From Nonomuraea africana (GTDB taxonomy: Bacteria > Actinomycetota > Actinomycetes > Streptosporangiales > Streptosporangiaceae): a stretch of 64,000 nucleotides of DNA. Position numbers and translations under genes: made by a program. Location: contig NZ_JADBEF010000001.1 of assembly GCF_014873535.1 (NCBI RefSeq), positions 4,030,001 through 4,094,000 of the forward strand, in the 5' to 3' direction. The notes under the pieces are model-generated. The model had not been told where the DNA came from and did no database searches. It was given only the letters and a program-made list of their open reading frames with translations. Within the stretch, counting starts at the first letter, position 1; each line of letters opens with the position of its first letter. Of the stretch, positions 43,152-51,812 are shown one piece after another.

Positions 43152-44198
43152 ATGTCCGTGTCCCTCGCGCGGCTCGACGCCGTGCTCGCCGTCCTCACCA
43201 TGACCTGTGCCCTGGCCTCGATCGCCTCGGTGGGCGCCCCGCTGACCTGGAGCGGCACGATCCCCGTCGCGATCGCGCTCGGCCTGCTGCTGCTCGCCAG
43301 ACGGCGGCACCCGGTGGTCGTGCTGGCGCTGTCGGCCGCGGTGCTGACCGGCGCCCAGTACGCCGGGCTGTTCGGGGGCGGCGTCATCTGGCCGATGACG
43401 GTGGCCGTCTTCACCGCCGGGCTGGCGAGCCTGCCCTGGACGGCCGCGATCTGCGCGCTCACGCTGGCCGCGGCGCACGCGCCCGCCATGGACCTGGCCA
43501 GGGGCGGGGCCGAGCTGCTCTGGCTCGCGCTCGTGCTGGCCCTGGCCCACGGTTATCGCCAGCACCTGCGCTGGCGTGCCGAGCACGAGGCCAGGCTGCG
43601 CGAGGCCGCCACCACCAGGCTGGCCGAGCAGCGGCTGCAGATCGCCCGCGAGCTGCACGACGTCGTCGCGCACACCCTCACCGTCGTCGGCCTGCACCTG
43701 AACGTCGCCGCCGAGGCCGACTCCCTGGCGGAGGCGCAGGAGTCCATCAAGGTCGCCTCGGGCGTCCGCAAGAAGGCGATGGCCGACCTCACGTCACTGA
43801 TCGGCGTGCTGCGCGACGTGTCGGGCGAGCCCCAGCCCGAGCTCTCCTCGATCGCCGACCTGGTGTCGCGGGCGAGGGAGGCCGGGCTCGACGTCACCCT
43901 CGACGAGCGCGGCGACCCCACCGAGGTGCCCGCCGCGCAGGCGATGGCCGCCTTCCGCATCGTCCAGGAGGCGATGACCAACGCGCTGAAGCACTCCGAC
44001 GCGCGCCGGCTGCTCGTCCACCTCGACTACTCCGCCCGCCAGGTGCGGGTCGAGGTGGTCGACGACGGCACCGGACCCGTCCCCTACACCGAGGGCCACG
44101 GCCTGACCGGCATGAGGGAGCGGGTCGCCGCGCTGAACGGCTGGCTGGAGATCGAGGCCGACGACGGCTTCGCGGTCAGGGCAGGATTGCCGGTATGA
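43152..44198 (+). CDS. Two-component sensor histidine kinase (HisKA_3, NarX/DesK-like)
   Basis: 348 residues. Four to five membrane helices in residues 10-130, a coiled stretch (WRAEHEARLREAATTRLAEQ), a HisKA_3 dimerisation domain with the phospho-His in RELHDVVAHTLTVVGLHL, and a HATPase_c domain with MTNALKHSD (N box) and GHGLTGMRERVAAL (G2). It senses a membrane or extracellular signal and phosphorylates the response regulator encoded in the next gene, with which it overlaps by 4 bp. Signal unknown. Confidence 0.9.
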   Translation: MSVSLARLDAVLAVLTMTCALASIASVGAPLTWSGTIPVAIALGLLLLARRRHPVVVLALSAAVLTGAQYAGLFGGGVIWPMTVAVFTAGLASLPWTAAICALTLAAAHAPAMDLARGGAELLWLALVLALAHGYRQHLRWRAEHEARLREAATTRLAEQRLQIARELHDVVAHTLTVVGLHLNVAAEADSLAEAQESIKVASGVRKKAMADLTSLIGVLRDVSGEPQPELSSIADLVSRAREAGLDVTLDERGDPTEVPAAQAMAAFRIVQEAMTNALKHSDARRLLVHLDYSARQVRVEVVDDGTGPVPYTEGHGLTGMRERVAALNGWLEIEADDGFAVRAGLPV

Positions 44199-44848
44199 CC
44201 GTCAACGTGCTGCTCGCCGACGACCAGGCGCTGGTGCGCGCCGGCTTCCGCGCCCTGCTGGCCAAGGACGACGAGATCACCGTGGTCGGCGAGGCCGCCA
44301 CGGGCGAGGAGGCCGTACGGCAGGCGCTGCGCCTCAGGCCCGACGTGGTGCTGATGGACATCCGGATGCCCGGCTCGGACGGCATCGCCGCCACCCGGCG
44401 CATCCTCGCCGAGCTGCCCGGCTGCCGGATCATCATCCTGACCACGTTCGACACCGACGAGAACGTCTTCGACGCGCTGCGCGCGGGCGCCAGCGGCTTC
44501 CTGACCAAGGAGGTCGAGCCCGCCGAGCTGCGCCGTGCGGTCGCCGTGGTCCACGCGGGCGACTCGCTGCTGTCGCCCGGCGTCACCCGCAGGGTGGTCG
44601 AGCGCTTCGCGAACCGGCCGGAGCCTTCGGCGTCCCTGGACGCGCTGACGGCACGCGAGCTCGAGGTCGTGGGCCTGATCGCCGCGGGCCTGTCGAACGA
44701 GGAGATCGCCCGCCACCTGGTCATCAGCCCGCTGACCGTCAAGACGCACATCACCCGCGCCATCACCAAGCTCGGCGTCAGGGACCGGGTCCAGCTGGTC
44801 ATCCTCGCCTACGAGAACGACCTGCGGTCCTCCATCTCCCACAGGTGA
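44195..44848 (+). CDS. NarL/LuxR-family response regulator
   Basis: 217 residues. A full receiver domain starts NVLLADDQALVRAGFRALL (acidic pocket) with the phospho-Asp in VVLMDIRMPG and the conserved Lys in ASGFLTKEV. C-terminal LuxR HTH: LTARELEVVGLIAAGLSNEEI then TVKTHITRAITKLGVRDR. Cognate partner of the upstream kinase (ATGA overlap). Its 3' end overlaps the convergent DinB-like gene by 40 bp. It is a useful intact reference for the truncated paralogue at 23.5 kb. Confidence 0.93.
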   Translation: MTVNVLLADDQALVRAGFRALLAKDDEITVVGEAATGEEAVRQALRLRPDVVLMDIRMPGSDGIAATRRILAELPGCRIIILTTFDTDENVFDALRAGASGFLTKEVEPAELRRAVAVVHAGDSLLSPGVTRRVVERFANRPEPSASLDALTARELEVVGLIAAGLSNEEIARHLVISPLTVKTHITRAITKLGVRDRVQLVILAYENDLRSSISHR

Positions 44849-45438
44849 TCGATGACGTGCCAGGCCATCCGGCGGGTCGCGTAGCGGCTCGACCAGGCGC
44901 CCGACCCACCCGCCAGCAGGATCGCCGCCACCTCCTCGCGCATGGCGTCGCGGTCGGCCGTCGACTTGAAGGGCGGATGGCGCACGCCCAGCTGGCGGGC
45001 GTAGGAGCGCTCGGCCTCCGTCACGTGGGCGACCATCTTGGACCTGTCACGCCCGCCGCCGCGCGGCCCCTTGCGCAGTTCCTCCGGCGTGACGGCGGCG
45101 CACTCGTCGAACAGCGCCCACACCGCCCGCAGCAGCGCCACGTCGCGGGCCGCCGTGGCGGGATCGACCGGCTCGGCGTCGGCGTCGGGCTCGGCGTCGG
45201 GAGCGCCGAAGTCGGTGGTGGCGCTGCCCTTGACCCGCTCGACCACCACCGGCTCGCCGGGCTCGCCGGGCTCGAAGGCCAGCCCGGCCCGCTCGGCGAT
45301 CACCCGGTAGCGCGGGGCGTAGTCGACGAGCCTGCCGATGGCCAGCTCCTCCGACTTGTCGACGCGGCACCAGCCGGGCCAGTCGAGGGAGCAGGCGAAG
45401 ACCCTCTTCGGCCCGAGCTCGAGGTAGATGCGATGCAT
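44809..45438 (-). CDS. DinB-like helical protein of unknown function
   Basis: 209 residues. N-terminal part (ELGPKRVFACSLDWPGW) looks like a small alpha-beta module; a Pro/Asp-rich linker (PDAEPDADAEPVDPATA) follows. The C-terminal half has HVTEAERSYARQLG and WHVIDHLWEMEDR, which place two His residues as in DinB/mycothiol-dependent metalloenzymes. Assignment is tentative. It follows the HAD-IIA gene by 4 bp on the same strand, so they probably share a transcript. Confidence 0.55.
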   Translation of the reverse strand: MHRIYLELGPKRVFACSLDWPGWCRVDKSEELAIGRLVDYAPRYRVIAERAGLAFEPGEPGEPVVVERVKGSATTDFGAPDAEPDADAEPVDPATAARDVALLRAVWALFDECAAVTPEELRKGPRGGGRDRSKMVAHVTEAERSYARQLGVRHPPFKSTADRDAMREEVAAILLAGGSGAWSSRYATRRMAWHVIDHLWEMEDRRSFS

Positions 45439-45442
45439 GCCC

Positions 45443-46222
45443 TCAGACCAGGTCGATCAGGTCGGCCACGGACTCGGCCACGCGCGAGGGCCGGTAGGGG
45501 AAGCGGTCGATCTGCCCGCGCTGGGTCACGCCGGTGAGCACCAGGATCGTGTAGAGGCCCGCCTCCATGCCGCAGACGATGTCGGTGTCCATGCGGTCGC
45601 CGATCATCGCGGTGCTCTCGCTGTGGCCGTCGATGGCGTTCAGCGCGTGGCGCATCATCATGGGGTTGGGCTTGCCGACGAAGTACGGCTCGACGCCCGA
45701 CGCCTTGGTGATCATCGCGGCCACGGCGCCGCAAGCGGGCAGCGAGCCCTCGTTCGACGGCCCCACCGGGTCGGGATTGGTGGCGATGAACCGCGCGCCG
45801 CCCTCGATGAGCCTGATCGCCCTGGTGATCTGGGTGAAGCTGTAGGTCCTGGTCTCGCCGAGCACCACGTAGTCGGGGTCGAGGTCGGTGAGCACGTAGC
45901 CGACCTCGTGCAGCGCCGTCGTCAGCCCCGACTCGCCGATCACGTAGGCCGAGCCGCCGGGACGCTGGTCGTCGAGGAAGCGGGCGGTGGCCAGGGCCGA
46001 GGTGAAGATGGACTCCTCGGGCACCTCCAGGCCCGCGTTGCGCAGCCGTACGGCGAGGTCGCGCGGGGTGTAGATGGAGTTGTTCGTGAGCACCCTGAAG
46101 CTCTTGCCCGAGTCGCGCAGGCGCTTGATGAACACGTCGGCGCCCGCGACGGGCTGGCCCTCGTGCACGAGGACGCCGTCCATGTCGGACAGCCAGCTCT
46201 GGATGGGCTTACGCTCAGTCAT
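45443..46222 (-). CDS. HAD-IIA (NagD-like) sugar/nucleotide phosphatase
   Basis: 259 residues; ATG at 46222 uses AGGA eight bases upstream, with two other starts slightly upstream. Motif [13 protein letters not shown] (catalytic Asp pair), motif [11 protein letters not shown], then VGKPNPMMM (motif III Lys) and [17 protein letters not shown] (motif IV). The C2-type cap between motifs II and III is typical of NagD/PNPase. The 159-bp segment 45478-45636 is repeated almost exactly at 49075-49233. Confidence 0.9.
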   Translation of the reverse strand: MTERKPIQSWLSDMDGVLVHEGQPVAGADVFIKRLRDSGKSFRVLTNNSIYTPRDLAVRLRNAGLEVPEESIFTSALATARFLDDQRPGGSAYVIGESGLTTALHEVGYVLTDLDPDYVVLGETRTYSFTQITRAIRLIEGGARFIATNPDPVGPSNEGSLPACGAVAAMITKASGVEPYFVGKPNPMMMRHALNAIDGHSESTAMIGDRMDTDIVCGMEAGLYTILVLTGVTQRGQIDRFPYRPSRVAESVADLIDLV

Positions 46223-46275
46223 CCTCCCCATCCTACAAAGAGGCACTTGTCGAGCTCGTTGCGGACGCGTGAAGA

Positions 46276-47493
46276 ATGTGCTTCATGTCGCTTCTAGAAT
46301 CCGCGCAGGACATGCGGGACGAGCTCGTCAGGCTCCGCCACTCCCTTCACCAGACCCCGGAGGTCGGCCTCCACCTGCCCATCACCCAGGAGAAGGTGCT
46401 GGCCGCCCTCGACGGCCTGCCGCTGGAGATCAGCACGGGCGACTCGCTCAGCTCGATCACCGCGGTGCTGCGCGGCGGCCGGCCGGGGCCCGCCGTCCTG
46501 CTGCGCGGCGACATGGACGCGCTGCCCGTGGCCGAGCGCAACGACCTGCCGTACATCTCCGCCCACGACGGCAAGATGCACGCCTGCGGGCACGACCTGC
46601 ACACCACGATGCTCGCGGGCGCCGCGCACCTGCTCGCGGGACGGCGCGACGAGCTGGCCGGCGACGTGGTGTTCATGTTCCAGCCCGGCGAGGAGGGCTA
46701 CGAGGGCGCCAAGCACATGATCGACGAGGGCGTCCTCGACGCCGCCGGATCGCGGGCCGTGGCCGCCTACGGCATGCACGTGATCTCGGCCATGCTGCCG
46801 CCCGGGATGTTCTCCTCGCGCGGCGGGCCCCTCATGGCCGCCGCCGACACGCTGAACGTCCATGTGCGGGGCCGCGGCGGCCACGGCTCCACCCCGCACC
46901 GCGCCCAGGACCCCGTTCCGGCCGCCTGCGAGATGGTCACCGCCCTGCAGACGCTGGTGACCAGGGCCTTCGACGTGTTCGACCCGGTCGTGGTGACCGT
47001 GGGCAGCTTCCACGCGGGAACCGTCGACAACGTCATCCCCGACGACGCCCGCTTCTCCGCCACGATCAGGACCTTCAGCAAGGCCAACAGGACCCGCGTC
47101 AAAGAGCGCGCCGTGCAGCTGGTAGAGGGCATCGCGGCGGCGCACGGCCTGCGGGTCGAGGCCTCCTTCGGCATGGGCTACCCGGTCACGGTCAACACCC
47201 CCGACGAGACCGCCTTCGCGGGCGACACCATCGACGCGCTGTTCGGGCCTGGCCGCTTCTTCGTCCTCCCCCAGCCGGTCACCGGCTCGGAGGACTTCTC
47301 CTACGTGCTGGAGGACGTTCCCGGCGCCTTCGTCTTCCTCGGCGCCTGCCCGAGCGACCGCGACCCCGCCGACGCGCCGTACAACCACTCGCCCGAGGCC
47401 CGGTTCGACGACGCCGTCCTGCCGGACGGCGCCGCCCTCTACGCCTCTCTCGCGCTGTCCAGGCTCTCCGCGGGTACGGCAGGCCCCCGATAG
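46276..47493 (+). CDS. M20-family amidohydrolase
   Basis: 405 residues; an internal ATG at 46285 is an alternative start. Metal ligands and motifs: [43 protein letters not shown] (catalytic Glu), the dimerisation domain around [12 protein letters not shown], and [11 protein letters not shown]. This is the hippurate hydrolase/N-acyl-amino-acid amidase class (AmhX/HipO-like), which cleaves acyl-amino acids to acid plus amino acid in the cytoplasm. Single gene; divergent from the HAD-IIA gene by 53 bp. Confidence 0.88.
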   Translation: MCFMSLLESAQDMRDELVRLRHSLHQTPEVGLHLPITQEKVLAALDGLPLEISTGDSLSSITAVLRGGRPGPAVLLRGDMDALPVAERNDLPYISAHDGKMHACGHDLHTTMLAGAAHLLAGRRDELAGDVVFMFQPGEEGYEGAKHMIDEGVLDAAGSRAVAAYGMHVISAMLPPGMFSSRGGPLMAAADTLNVHVRGRGGHGSTPHRAQDPVPAACEMVTALQTLVTRAFDVFDPVVVTVGSFHAGTVDNVIPDDARFSATIRTFSKANRTRVKERAVQLVEGIAAAHGLRVEASFGMGYPVTVNTPDETAFAGDTIDALFGPGRFFVLPQPVTGSEDFSYVLEDVPGAFVFLGACPSDRDPADAPYNHSPEARFDDAVLPDGAALYASLALSRLSAGTAGPR

Positions 47494-47572
47494 CCCACCG
47501 AGGTCACCGGCGCGGGCCCGTCCATCACGCCCCTCGTGGGGCGCGGGCGGGCCCGCGCGACGTCAGGCTCGC

Positions 47573-48004
47573 TCACCCGATCGTCCGCCAGGCCTGCTCC
47601 TCCACCAGTTCCCGGCTGCGCCACCCCGACGGCGTGCGGACCATGCGGTGGTGGTACCAGCCGCCGCCCTGGCAGAACCCCTTGGCGCCGGCGGCCACCA
47701 TCTCCCTCGACGGCGACAGCGTGTCGGTGAACGGCGCGAGGACCACGGCCTCGCCGCCGACGAAGTCGATCACCGGCGCGCCGATCAGGTGCAGGCGGCC
47801 CGGCCAGTGCGGCAGCACCTCGGCCAGCCAGGCCCGCACCTCCGCCAGCCCGCCGGCGATCCCGCCCGCCGCCCGGTAGTCGATCACCGCGTCGGCGGTG
47901 AACACCGCCGAGAGCCCGTCCCACTCGCCGGTGTCGATCGCCCTGGCGTAGCGGGCCAGCACACCGGCGATCTCCAGCCGGTCGGCCACCTCTCGTTCAT
48001 CCAT
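47573..48004 (-). CDS. SnoaL/NTF2-like protein
   Basis: 143 residues from ATG 48004. It starts EREVADRLEIAGVLARYARAIDTGEWDGL, then VFTADAVIDYRAAGG and FCQGGGWYHHRMVRTPSGWR, the cone-shaped NTF2 fold of the SnoaL_4 group used as polyketide cyclases, ketosteroid isomerases or ring-hydroxylating subunits. Specific activity unknown. The frame is open far upstream but that part is antisense to the aminotransferase. Divergent from it by 64 bp. Confidence 0.75.
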   Translation of the reverse strand: MDEREVADRLEIAGVLARYARAIDTGEWDGLSAVFTADAVIDYRAAGGIAGGLAEVRAWLAEVLPHWPGRLHLIGAPVIDFVGGEAVVLAPFTDTLSPSREMVAAGAKGFCQGGGWYHHRMVRTPSGWRSRELVEEQAWRTIG

Positions 48005-48068
48005 ACGGTTATCCAACCAAACGCTTGCTACACCCCGCCACTCCTTGCGGCGCACGTAGGCTGGAGCG

Positions 48069-48827
48069 GTGATCACCGTCATCGACGGCAGCGTCGCGGG
48101 ACCCGACGCCGCTCTCCCCATGCTGGCCCGCAACGGGCACTTCACCGCCATGCAGGTGCGCGACCGGCGCACCCGGGGACTCGAGTTGCACCTGGCCCGC
48201 CTCCAAGCGGCCAACCTCGAGCTCTACGGCGAGCAGCTCGACACCGAGCTGGTCCTCGACTCGATCAGGACCGGGCTCGGCGACGACATCCGCGACGCCA
48301 GCGTGCGGGTCTACGTGCTGGAGGCCGAGCGGCCGCACGTGTTCGTCACCGTGCGGCCGCCCCAGGAGGTCGCCACTACGCCGAGGAGCGTCATGTCCGT
48401 CGTCCACCAGCGCTTCCTGCCGCACATCAAGCACACCGGCGGCTTCGCCCAGGGCTACTTCGGCGCGCGGGCCGCGGCGGCCGGCTTCGACGAGGCGCTG
48501 TTCACCACGGCCGAGGGCCTGGTCTCCGAGGGCACGATCACCAACCTGGGCTGCTTCGACGGCACCACGGTGATCTGGCCCGACGCGCCGATGCTGCACG
48601 GCATCGCCATGCAGGTGATGGAGCGGGAGCTGCTGGCGGCCGGCATTCCGCAGGACCGTCACCCCGTCAGGGTCGGCGACCTGCCCTCCTTCGCGGCGGT
48701 CTTCCTCACCAACTCCCACGGCGTGGTCATGGTGGGCAGGCTGGAGGACCGGCCGCTCCCGCTCGACGAGGCGTTCGCGGCCCGCCTGCTCGGGCTCTAC
48801 GCGAACGCGCCGCAGGAGAAGCTCTAG
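48069..48827 (+). CDS. Class IV aminotransferase (BCAT/ADCL-like)
   Basis: 252 residues from GTG. Fold-type IV PLP enzyme: HIKHTGGFAQ contains the PLP lysine, and LFTTAEGLVSEGTITNLGCF matches the E-G-x-x-x-E-x-x-x-x-N phosphate/Glu motif. Could be an aminodeoxychorismate lyase, D-amino-acid or branched-chain aminotransferase; the small size suits ADC lyase-like members. No folate or branched-chain genes are adjacent, so the substrate stays open. Confidence 0.82.
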   Translation: MITVIDGSVAGPDAALPMLARNGHFTAMQVRDRRTRGLELHLARLQAANLELYGEQLDTELVLDSIRTGLGDDIRDASVRVYVLEAERPHVFVTVRPPQEVATTPRSVMSVVHQRFLPHIKHTGGFAQGYFGARAAAAGFDEALFTTAEGLVSEGTITNLGCFDGTTVIWPDAPMLHGIAMQVMERELLAAGIPQDRHPVRVGDLPSFAAVFLTNSHGVVMVGRLEDRPLPLDEAFAARLLGLYANAPQEKL

Positions 48828-48950
48828 CGGCAGGCCACCCGATAGGCGTCCACCTCGTGGTTCTTGCGCATGCCGTGGACGAGGAGCCCGACACCTACGA
48901 CCAGGATGCCGTGGACGAGGAGCCCGACACCGACCAGGATGCCTGCTCAT
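48824..48950 (-). pseudogene. Remnant of a small membrane protein with internal duplication
   Basis: Minus-strand frame ending at 48824 reads ILVGVGLLVHGILVVGVGL then LVHGMRKNHEVDAYRVACR. It resembles the end of a single-helix membrane protein whose hydrophobic part (about 11-12 codons) has been copied once. Upstream in frame there is a TGA before any usable start codon. The stop overlaps the end of the aminotransferase gene. Confidence 0.4.
48872..48940. repeat. Direct tandem duplication of about 33-36 bp
   Basis: 48872-48907 (36 bp) and 48908-48940 (33 bp) are identical except for three extra bases (CTA) in the first copy. Confidence 0.85.
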
Positions 48951-49039
48951 GTGATCCCGAGAGCTGACAATCCGGAAGGAGTGTCCCGCTATCTCTTCGG
49001 AGGTGAGCGGGACTCTGCTTTGAGCAGGTATGTCGGACG

Positions 49040-49535
49040 CTAGGCCCAGGAACGCCTTGTGGCGGCGAACTCGACCACGCGCGAGGGCCGGTGGGGGAAG
49101 CGGTCGATCTGCCCGCGCTGGGTCACGCCGGTGAGCACCAGGATCGTGTAGAGGCCCGCCTCCATGCCGCAGACGATGTCGGTGTCCATGCGGTCGCCGA
49201 TCATCGCGGTGCTCTCACTGTGGCCGTCGATGGGGTTGTTGCTGCCGATGTAGGCGACGCCGATCCCGGTGCGGTTGTGGCCGGGACAGTGGGCACCGAC
49301 GGCCGTCCAGCCGCGCCCCTCGTAGATGGTGCCGACATCGCGGACCAGCCAGTTGTATCCGATGTCGGTCCAGTCGCGGCCGTCGATATGGAAGTCCTGG
49401 ATACTGCTGATCGGCTGGTCGCGGGGTCCGTCGGTGTGGTGGACAAAGAACTCGGTTCGGGCCGACCAGGGCACGGTGTAGATCGGGCCGTCCGGGGTGG
49501 CAGGCCTTCCATCCGGCCCTTGTGATGACCTTCAT
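49040..49535 (-). pseudogene. Frameshifted amidase (PGRP/Amidase_2) fused to a HAD-IIA tail
   Basis: Starts at ATG 49535 with AGGAG upstream and [11 protein letters not shown], the usual start of peptidoglycan amidases. A frameshift near 49505 is needed to continue into [20 protein letters not shown]. The amidase domain follows: VHHTDGP (Zn His), [37 protein letters not shown] and VAYIGSNNP. At that point (49233) it jumps to [16 protein letters not shown], the end of the HAD-IIA protein, and finishes RRSWA-stop. The amidase C terminus is lost; the HAD part has no catalytic Asp. Both halves are inactive as joined. Confidence 0.75.
49075..49233. repeat. 159-bp duplication of the HAD-IIA gene (copy of 45478-45636)
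   Basis: Identical to 45478-45636 except for two substitutions (in GGTAGGGG/GGTGGGGG and CTCGCTG/CTCACTG), in the same orientation, 3.6 kb apart. The high identity points to a recent event. Confidence 0.92.
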
Positions 49536-49700
49536 CGACTCTCCTTTTCGATGGCGGTGCTCGGCGAGCTGGACGCGGACGATCATGAGGAGGCGCCAGG
49601 CCAGCACCCATGTGAAGACGGCGAAGAAGATCGGTCGCACGTACGGCCACATCCCCGGGTAGGCCGGGCCGGCGAAGCGGCCGCTCGTGACTAGCTGCAC
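49536..49700 (-). other. Possible small membrane ORF ahead of the amidase pseudogene
   Basis: From ATG 49700 the frame encodes GMWPYVRPIFFAVFTWVLAW then RLLMIVRVQLAEHRHRKGES, one membrane helix with a basic tail, and runs in frame into the amidase ATG without a stop. A holin-like or anchor protein paired with a phage-type amidase is possible. There is no ribosome site of note. Confidence 0.3.
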
Positions 49701-49893
49701 AGTTCACAGCGTGAATCCGCTGGCGAGTACCGCCATGAACGAGAACCTTCGGCGCCGGGTGACCAGCCGATACACTACGCGGGTCCCGGCGCGCCCCGGC
49801 GCGCCGTGCGACCCCACCCCCCTGTGACAGCCTTTTTCCAGCGTGACGTGCGATGAAGGAAAGTTACATTCACCTCACAACCTCTGGAGATTA

Positions 49894-49922
49894 TTGACGC
49901 GTCCGCGGGCTGACCATAGGGT
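49894..49922 (+). promoter_or_regulatory. Promoter of the ABC importer operon
   Basis: TTGACG - 17 bp - TAGGGT, a good match to the actinobacterial housekeeping consensus. The predicted start of transcription is near 49929, about 50 bp before the ATG. Confidence 0.6.
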
Positions 49923-49950
49923 CCGGACAATCCCCGATCTATCCGGACCC
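49919..49950. promoter_or_regulatory. Inverted repeat overlapping the predicted transcription start
   Basis: GGGTCCGGA and TCCGGACCC are exact reverse complements with a 14-bp spacer. They cover the -10 end and start site, so a repressor site or 5' hairpin is likely. No regulator gene is adjacent. Confidence 0.5.
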
Positions 49951-49976
49951 ATCGATAGCCCCCCACGGAGCGGTAC

Positions 49977-51806
49977 ATGAAGCGACTAGCAGCCGTAGTG
50001 GCGCTGCTCGGTCTCGCCACGGCGACGGCGTGCAGCAGCACCGACAACAAGCCGGCGGGCGCTGGTGGGAGCGCCGGTGGCGGCCTCTTCACCACGATCG
50101 ACGTGAACAGGCCCGGCATCGACGCGAGCGCCCCGGCCAACCCGTACAACCCCAAGGGCAACGCCTTCCCCGGGTACACCACGATGAAGATCGGGTGGGT
50201 CGTGAACCACCTGACCGACCCCAACAAGGCCCTGCCGGGTATGGCGGCCAGTTGGGAGATCGCGCCGGACAACTCCGCCATCACGCTCAAGCTGCAGCCG
50301 AACGCCAAGTGGTCCGACGGCAAGCCGGTCACCGCCGAGGACGTGAAGCTCTCGATCGCCCTCGCCTACACCCAGGGCAGCACGGCCTTCGCCGTCACGC
50401 CCGGCGCGGCGGGCGCGGCGGCCGAGGTCACGGTCATCGACGACAAGACCATCAAGATCACGCAAGACCCGGCCAACCCCAGCCCCAAGTTCGCGCGCGG
50501 CGTGCTCGACACCACGGTGCTGCCCGCCCACGTGTGGAGCAGCGCGGTGCCGGCCACCATCTGGGACACGATCAAGACCGCTCGCGGCGACGGTCCCGAC
50601 GCGGAGAAGGCTCGCGAGGAGATCACCGCGCTGGGCGAGAAGGTGATCGCCTTCGCGCCGCCGAAGGATGTCGCCGGCGGGCCTTTCGTCCTGGAGCGGG
50701 TCAACCCGGGCGAGGCGCTGCTGGTCAAGAACAAGCACTTCTTCAACGCCGCCAACGTGGCCCCCGCCCAGGTGAAGTTCCTCAACTACACCGGCAACGA
50801 GCAGATCTGGAACTACCTCACCCAGGGCAAGCTCGACCACTCCGGCTTCGTCGCCGCGCCGACCGACGTGATGAACCGGATCAAGGCCGCGCCGGGCAGC
50901 GAGGTCATCAAGGGCTACTCCCCCGTGGCCGTGAGCATGGCCTTCAACCAGAGCAAGAAGCCGTACGACAACGTGCACGTGCGCCGCGGTCTGGCCTACC
51001 TCATCGACCGCGAGCAGGTCACCAAGGTCGCCTCCCCCGAGGGCGGCACCGCCGCGACCACCACCACCGGCATCCACCAGAAGGCCGCCGCCGCCTGGAT
51101 CCCCGAGACGCTGCCCAAGCTGGAGCCGTACAAGACCGACCTGGCCAAGGCCGAGGAGGAGTTCAAGACCGCCGGCCTGACCAAGAAGGACGGCAAGTGG
51201 ACGCTGGCCGACGGCACGCCGTGGAAGGTCTCCATGCACGCGCCGGCTCCCTTCTCCGACTGGCTGTCCGCCCAGGAGAACATCAAGAGCCAGCTCGTCA
51301 AGGCCGGCATCGACGCGGAGGTCGTGACCACCGCCGACTACCCCGTCTACCTCGAGGAGCTGGCGGCCGGTAAGTACGACGTCGGCTTCTGGCTGATCGC
51401 GCTCGGCCCCGCGCCGTACGACATCTTCCAGCGCCTCTACGGCGCCTCCAACGGCTGGGCCAACATCGGCGGCAAGGTCAAGCACTCCCCCGCGGGCAAG
51501 AGCGGCAACTGGATGGGCAGCCCCGAGGAGATCGAGGTCGACGGGGCCAAGATCAACCCGGGCGAGCTCACCGCCAAGCTGAACTCGGTGGGCCCGGACG
51601 AGGCCAAGCCGATCATGAGCCAGCTGGCCATGGCCGCCAACCAGGACCTTCCGGTCATCCAGCTCTGGGACTACATCAACAACCAGTTCGTCAACAACAG
51701 CCGCTTCACCGGCTGGCCCCACGACGACGAGATCCTGCGTCTCGGACAGGGCGTCCTTCCCTCGGGTGTCTGGATCCAGCAGGGTCTGGTCAAGGCGAAG
51801 CAGTAA
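49977..51806 (+). CDS. ABC transporter substrate-binding lipoprotein (SBP_bac_5, peptide type)
   Basis: 609 residues. Lipoprotein signal with lipobox ATAC (residues 16-19), followed by a Gly/Ala linker. SBP family 5 features: GMAASWEIAPDNSAITLKL, WSDGKPVTAEDVKLSI, GGPFVLERVNPGEALLVKN, VRRGLAYLIDREQV and LPVIQLWDY. It captures oligopeptides or related ligands at the cell surface. First gene of an importer operon (7 bp to the permease) located next to muropeptide-recycling enzymes, so cell-wall peptides are a plausible cargo (inference). Confidence 0.9.
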   Translation: MKRLAAVVALLGLATATACSSTDNKPAGAGGSAGGGLFTTIDVNRPGIDASAPANPYNPKGNAFPGYTTMKIGWVVNHLTDPNKALPGMAASWEIAPDNSAITLKLQPNAKWSDGKPVTAEDVKLSIALAYTQGSTAFAVTPGAAGAAAEVTVIDDKTIKITQDPANPSPKFARGVLDTTVLPAHVWSSAVPATIWDTIKTARGDGPDAEKAREEITALGEKVIAFAPPKDVAGGPFVLERVNPGEALLVKNKHFFNAANVAPAQVKFLNYTGNEQIWNYLTQGKLDHSGFVAAPTDVMNRIKAAPGSEVIKGYSPVAVSMAFNQSKKPYDNVHVRRGLAYLIDREQVTKVASPEGGTAATTTTGIHQKAAAAWIPETLPKLEPYKTDLAKAEEEFKTAGLTKKDGKWTLADGTPWKVSMHAPAPFSDWLSAQENIKSQLVKAGIDAEVVTTADYPVYLEELAAGKYDVGFWLIALGPAPYDIFQRLYGASNGWANIGGKVKHSPAGKSGNWMGSPEEIEVDGAKINPGELTAKLNSVGPDEAKPIMSQLAMAANQDLPVIQLWDYINNQFVNNSRFTGWPHDDEILRLGQGVLPSGVWIQQGLVKAKQ

Positions 51807-51812
51807 CGCACC

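Larger units (their letters stand above)
49701..49976. other. Intergenic region upstream of the peptide-binding protein
   Basis: Nothing coding recognised. It holds the promoter and inverted repeat listed separately. The stretch 49850-49895 is AT-richer than its surroundings. Confidence 0.5.
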
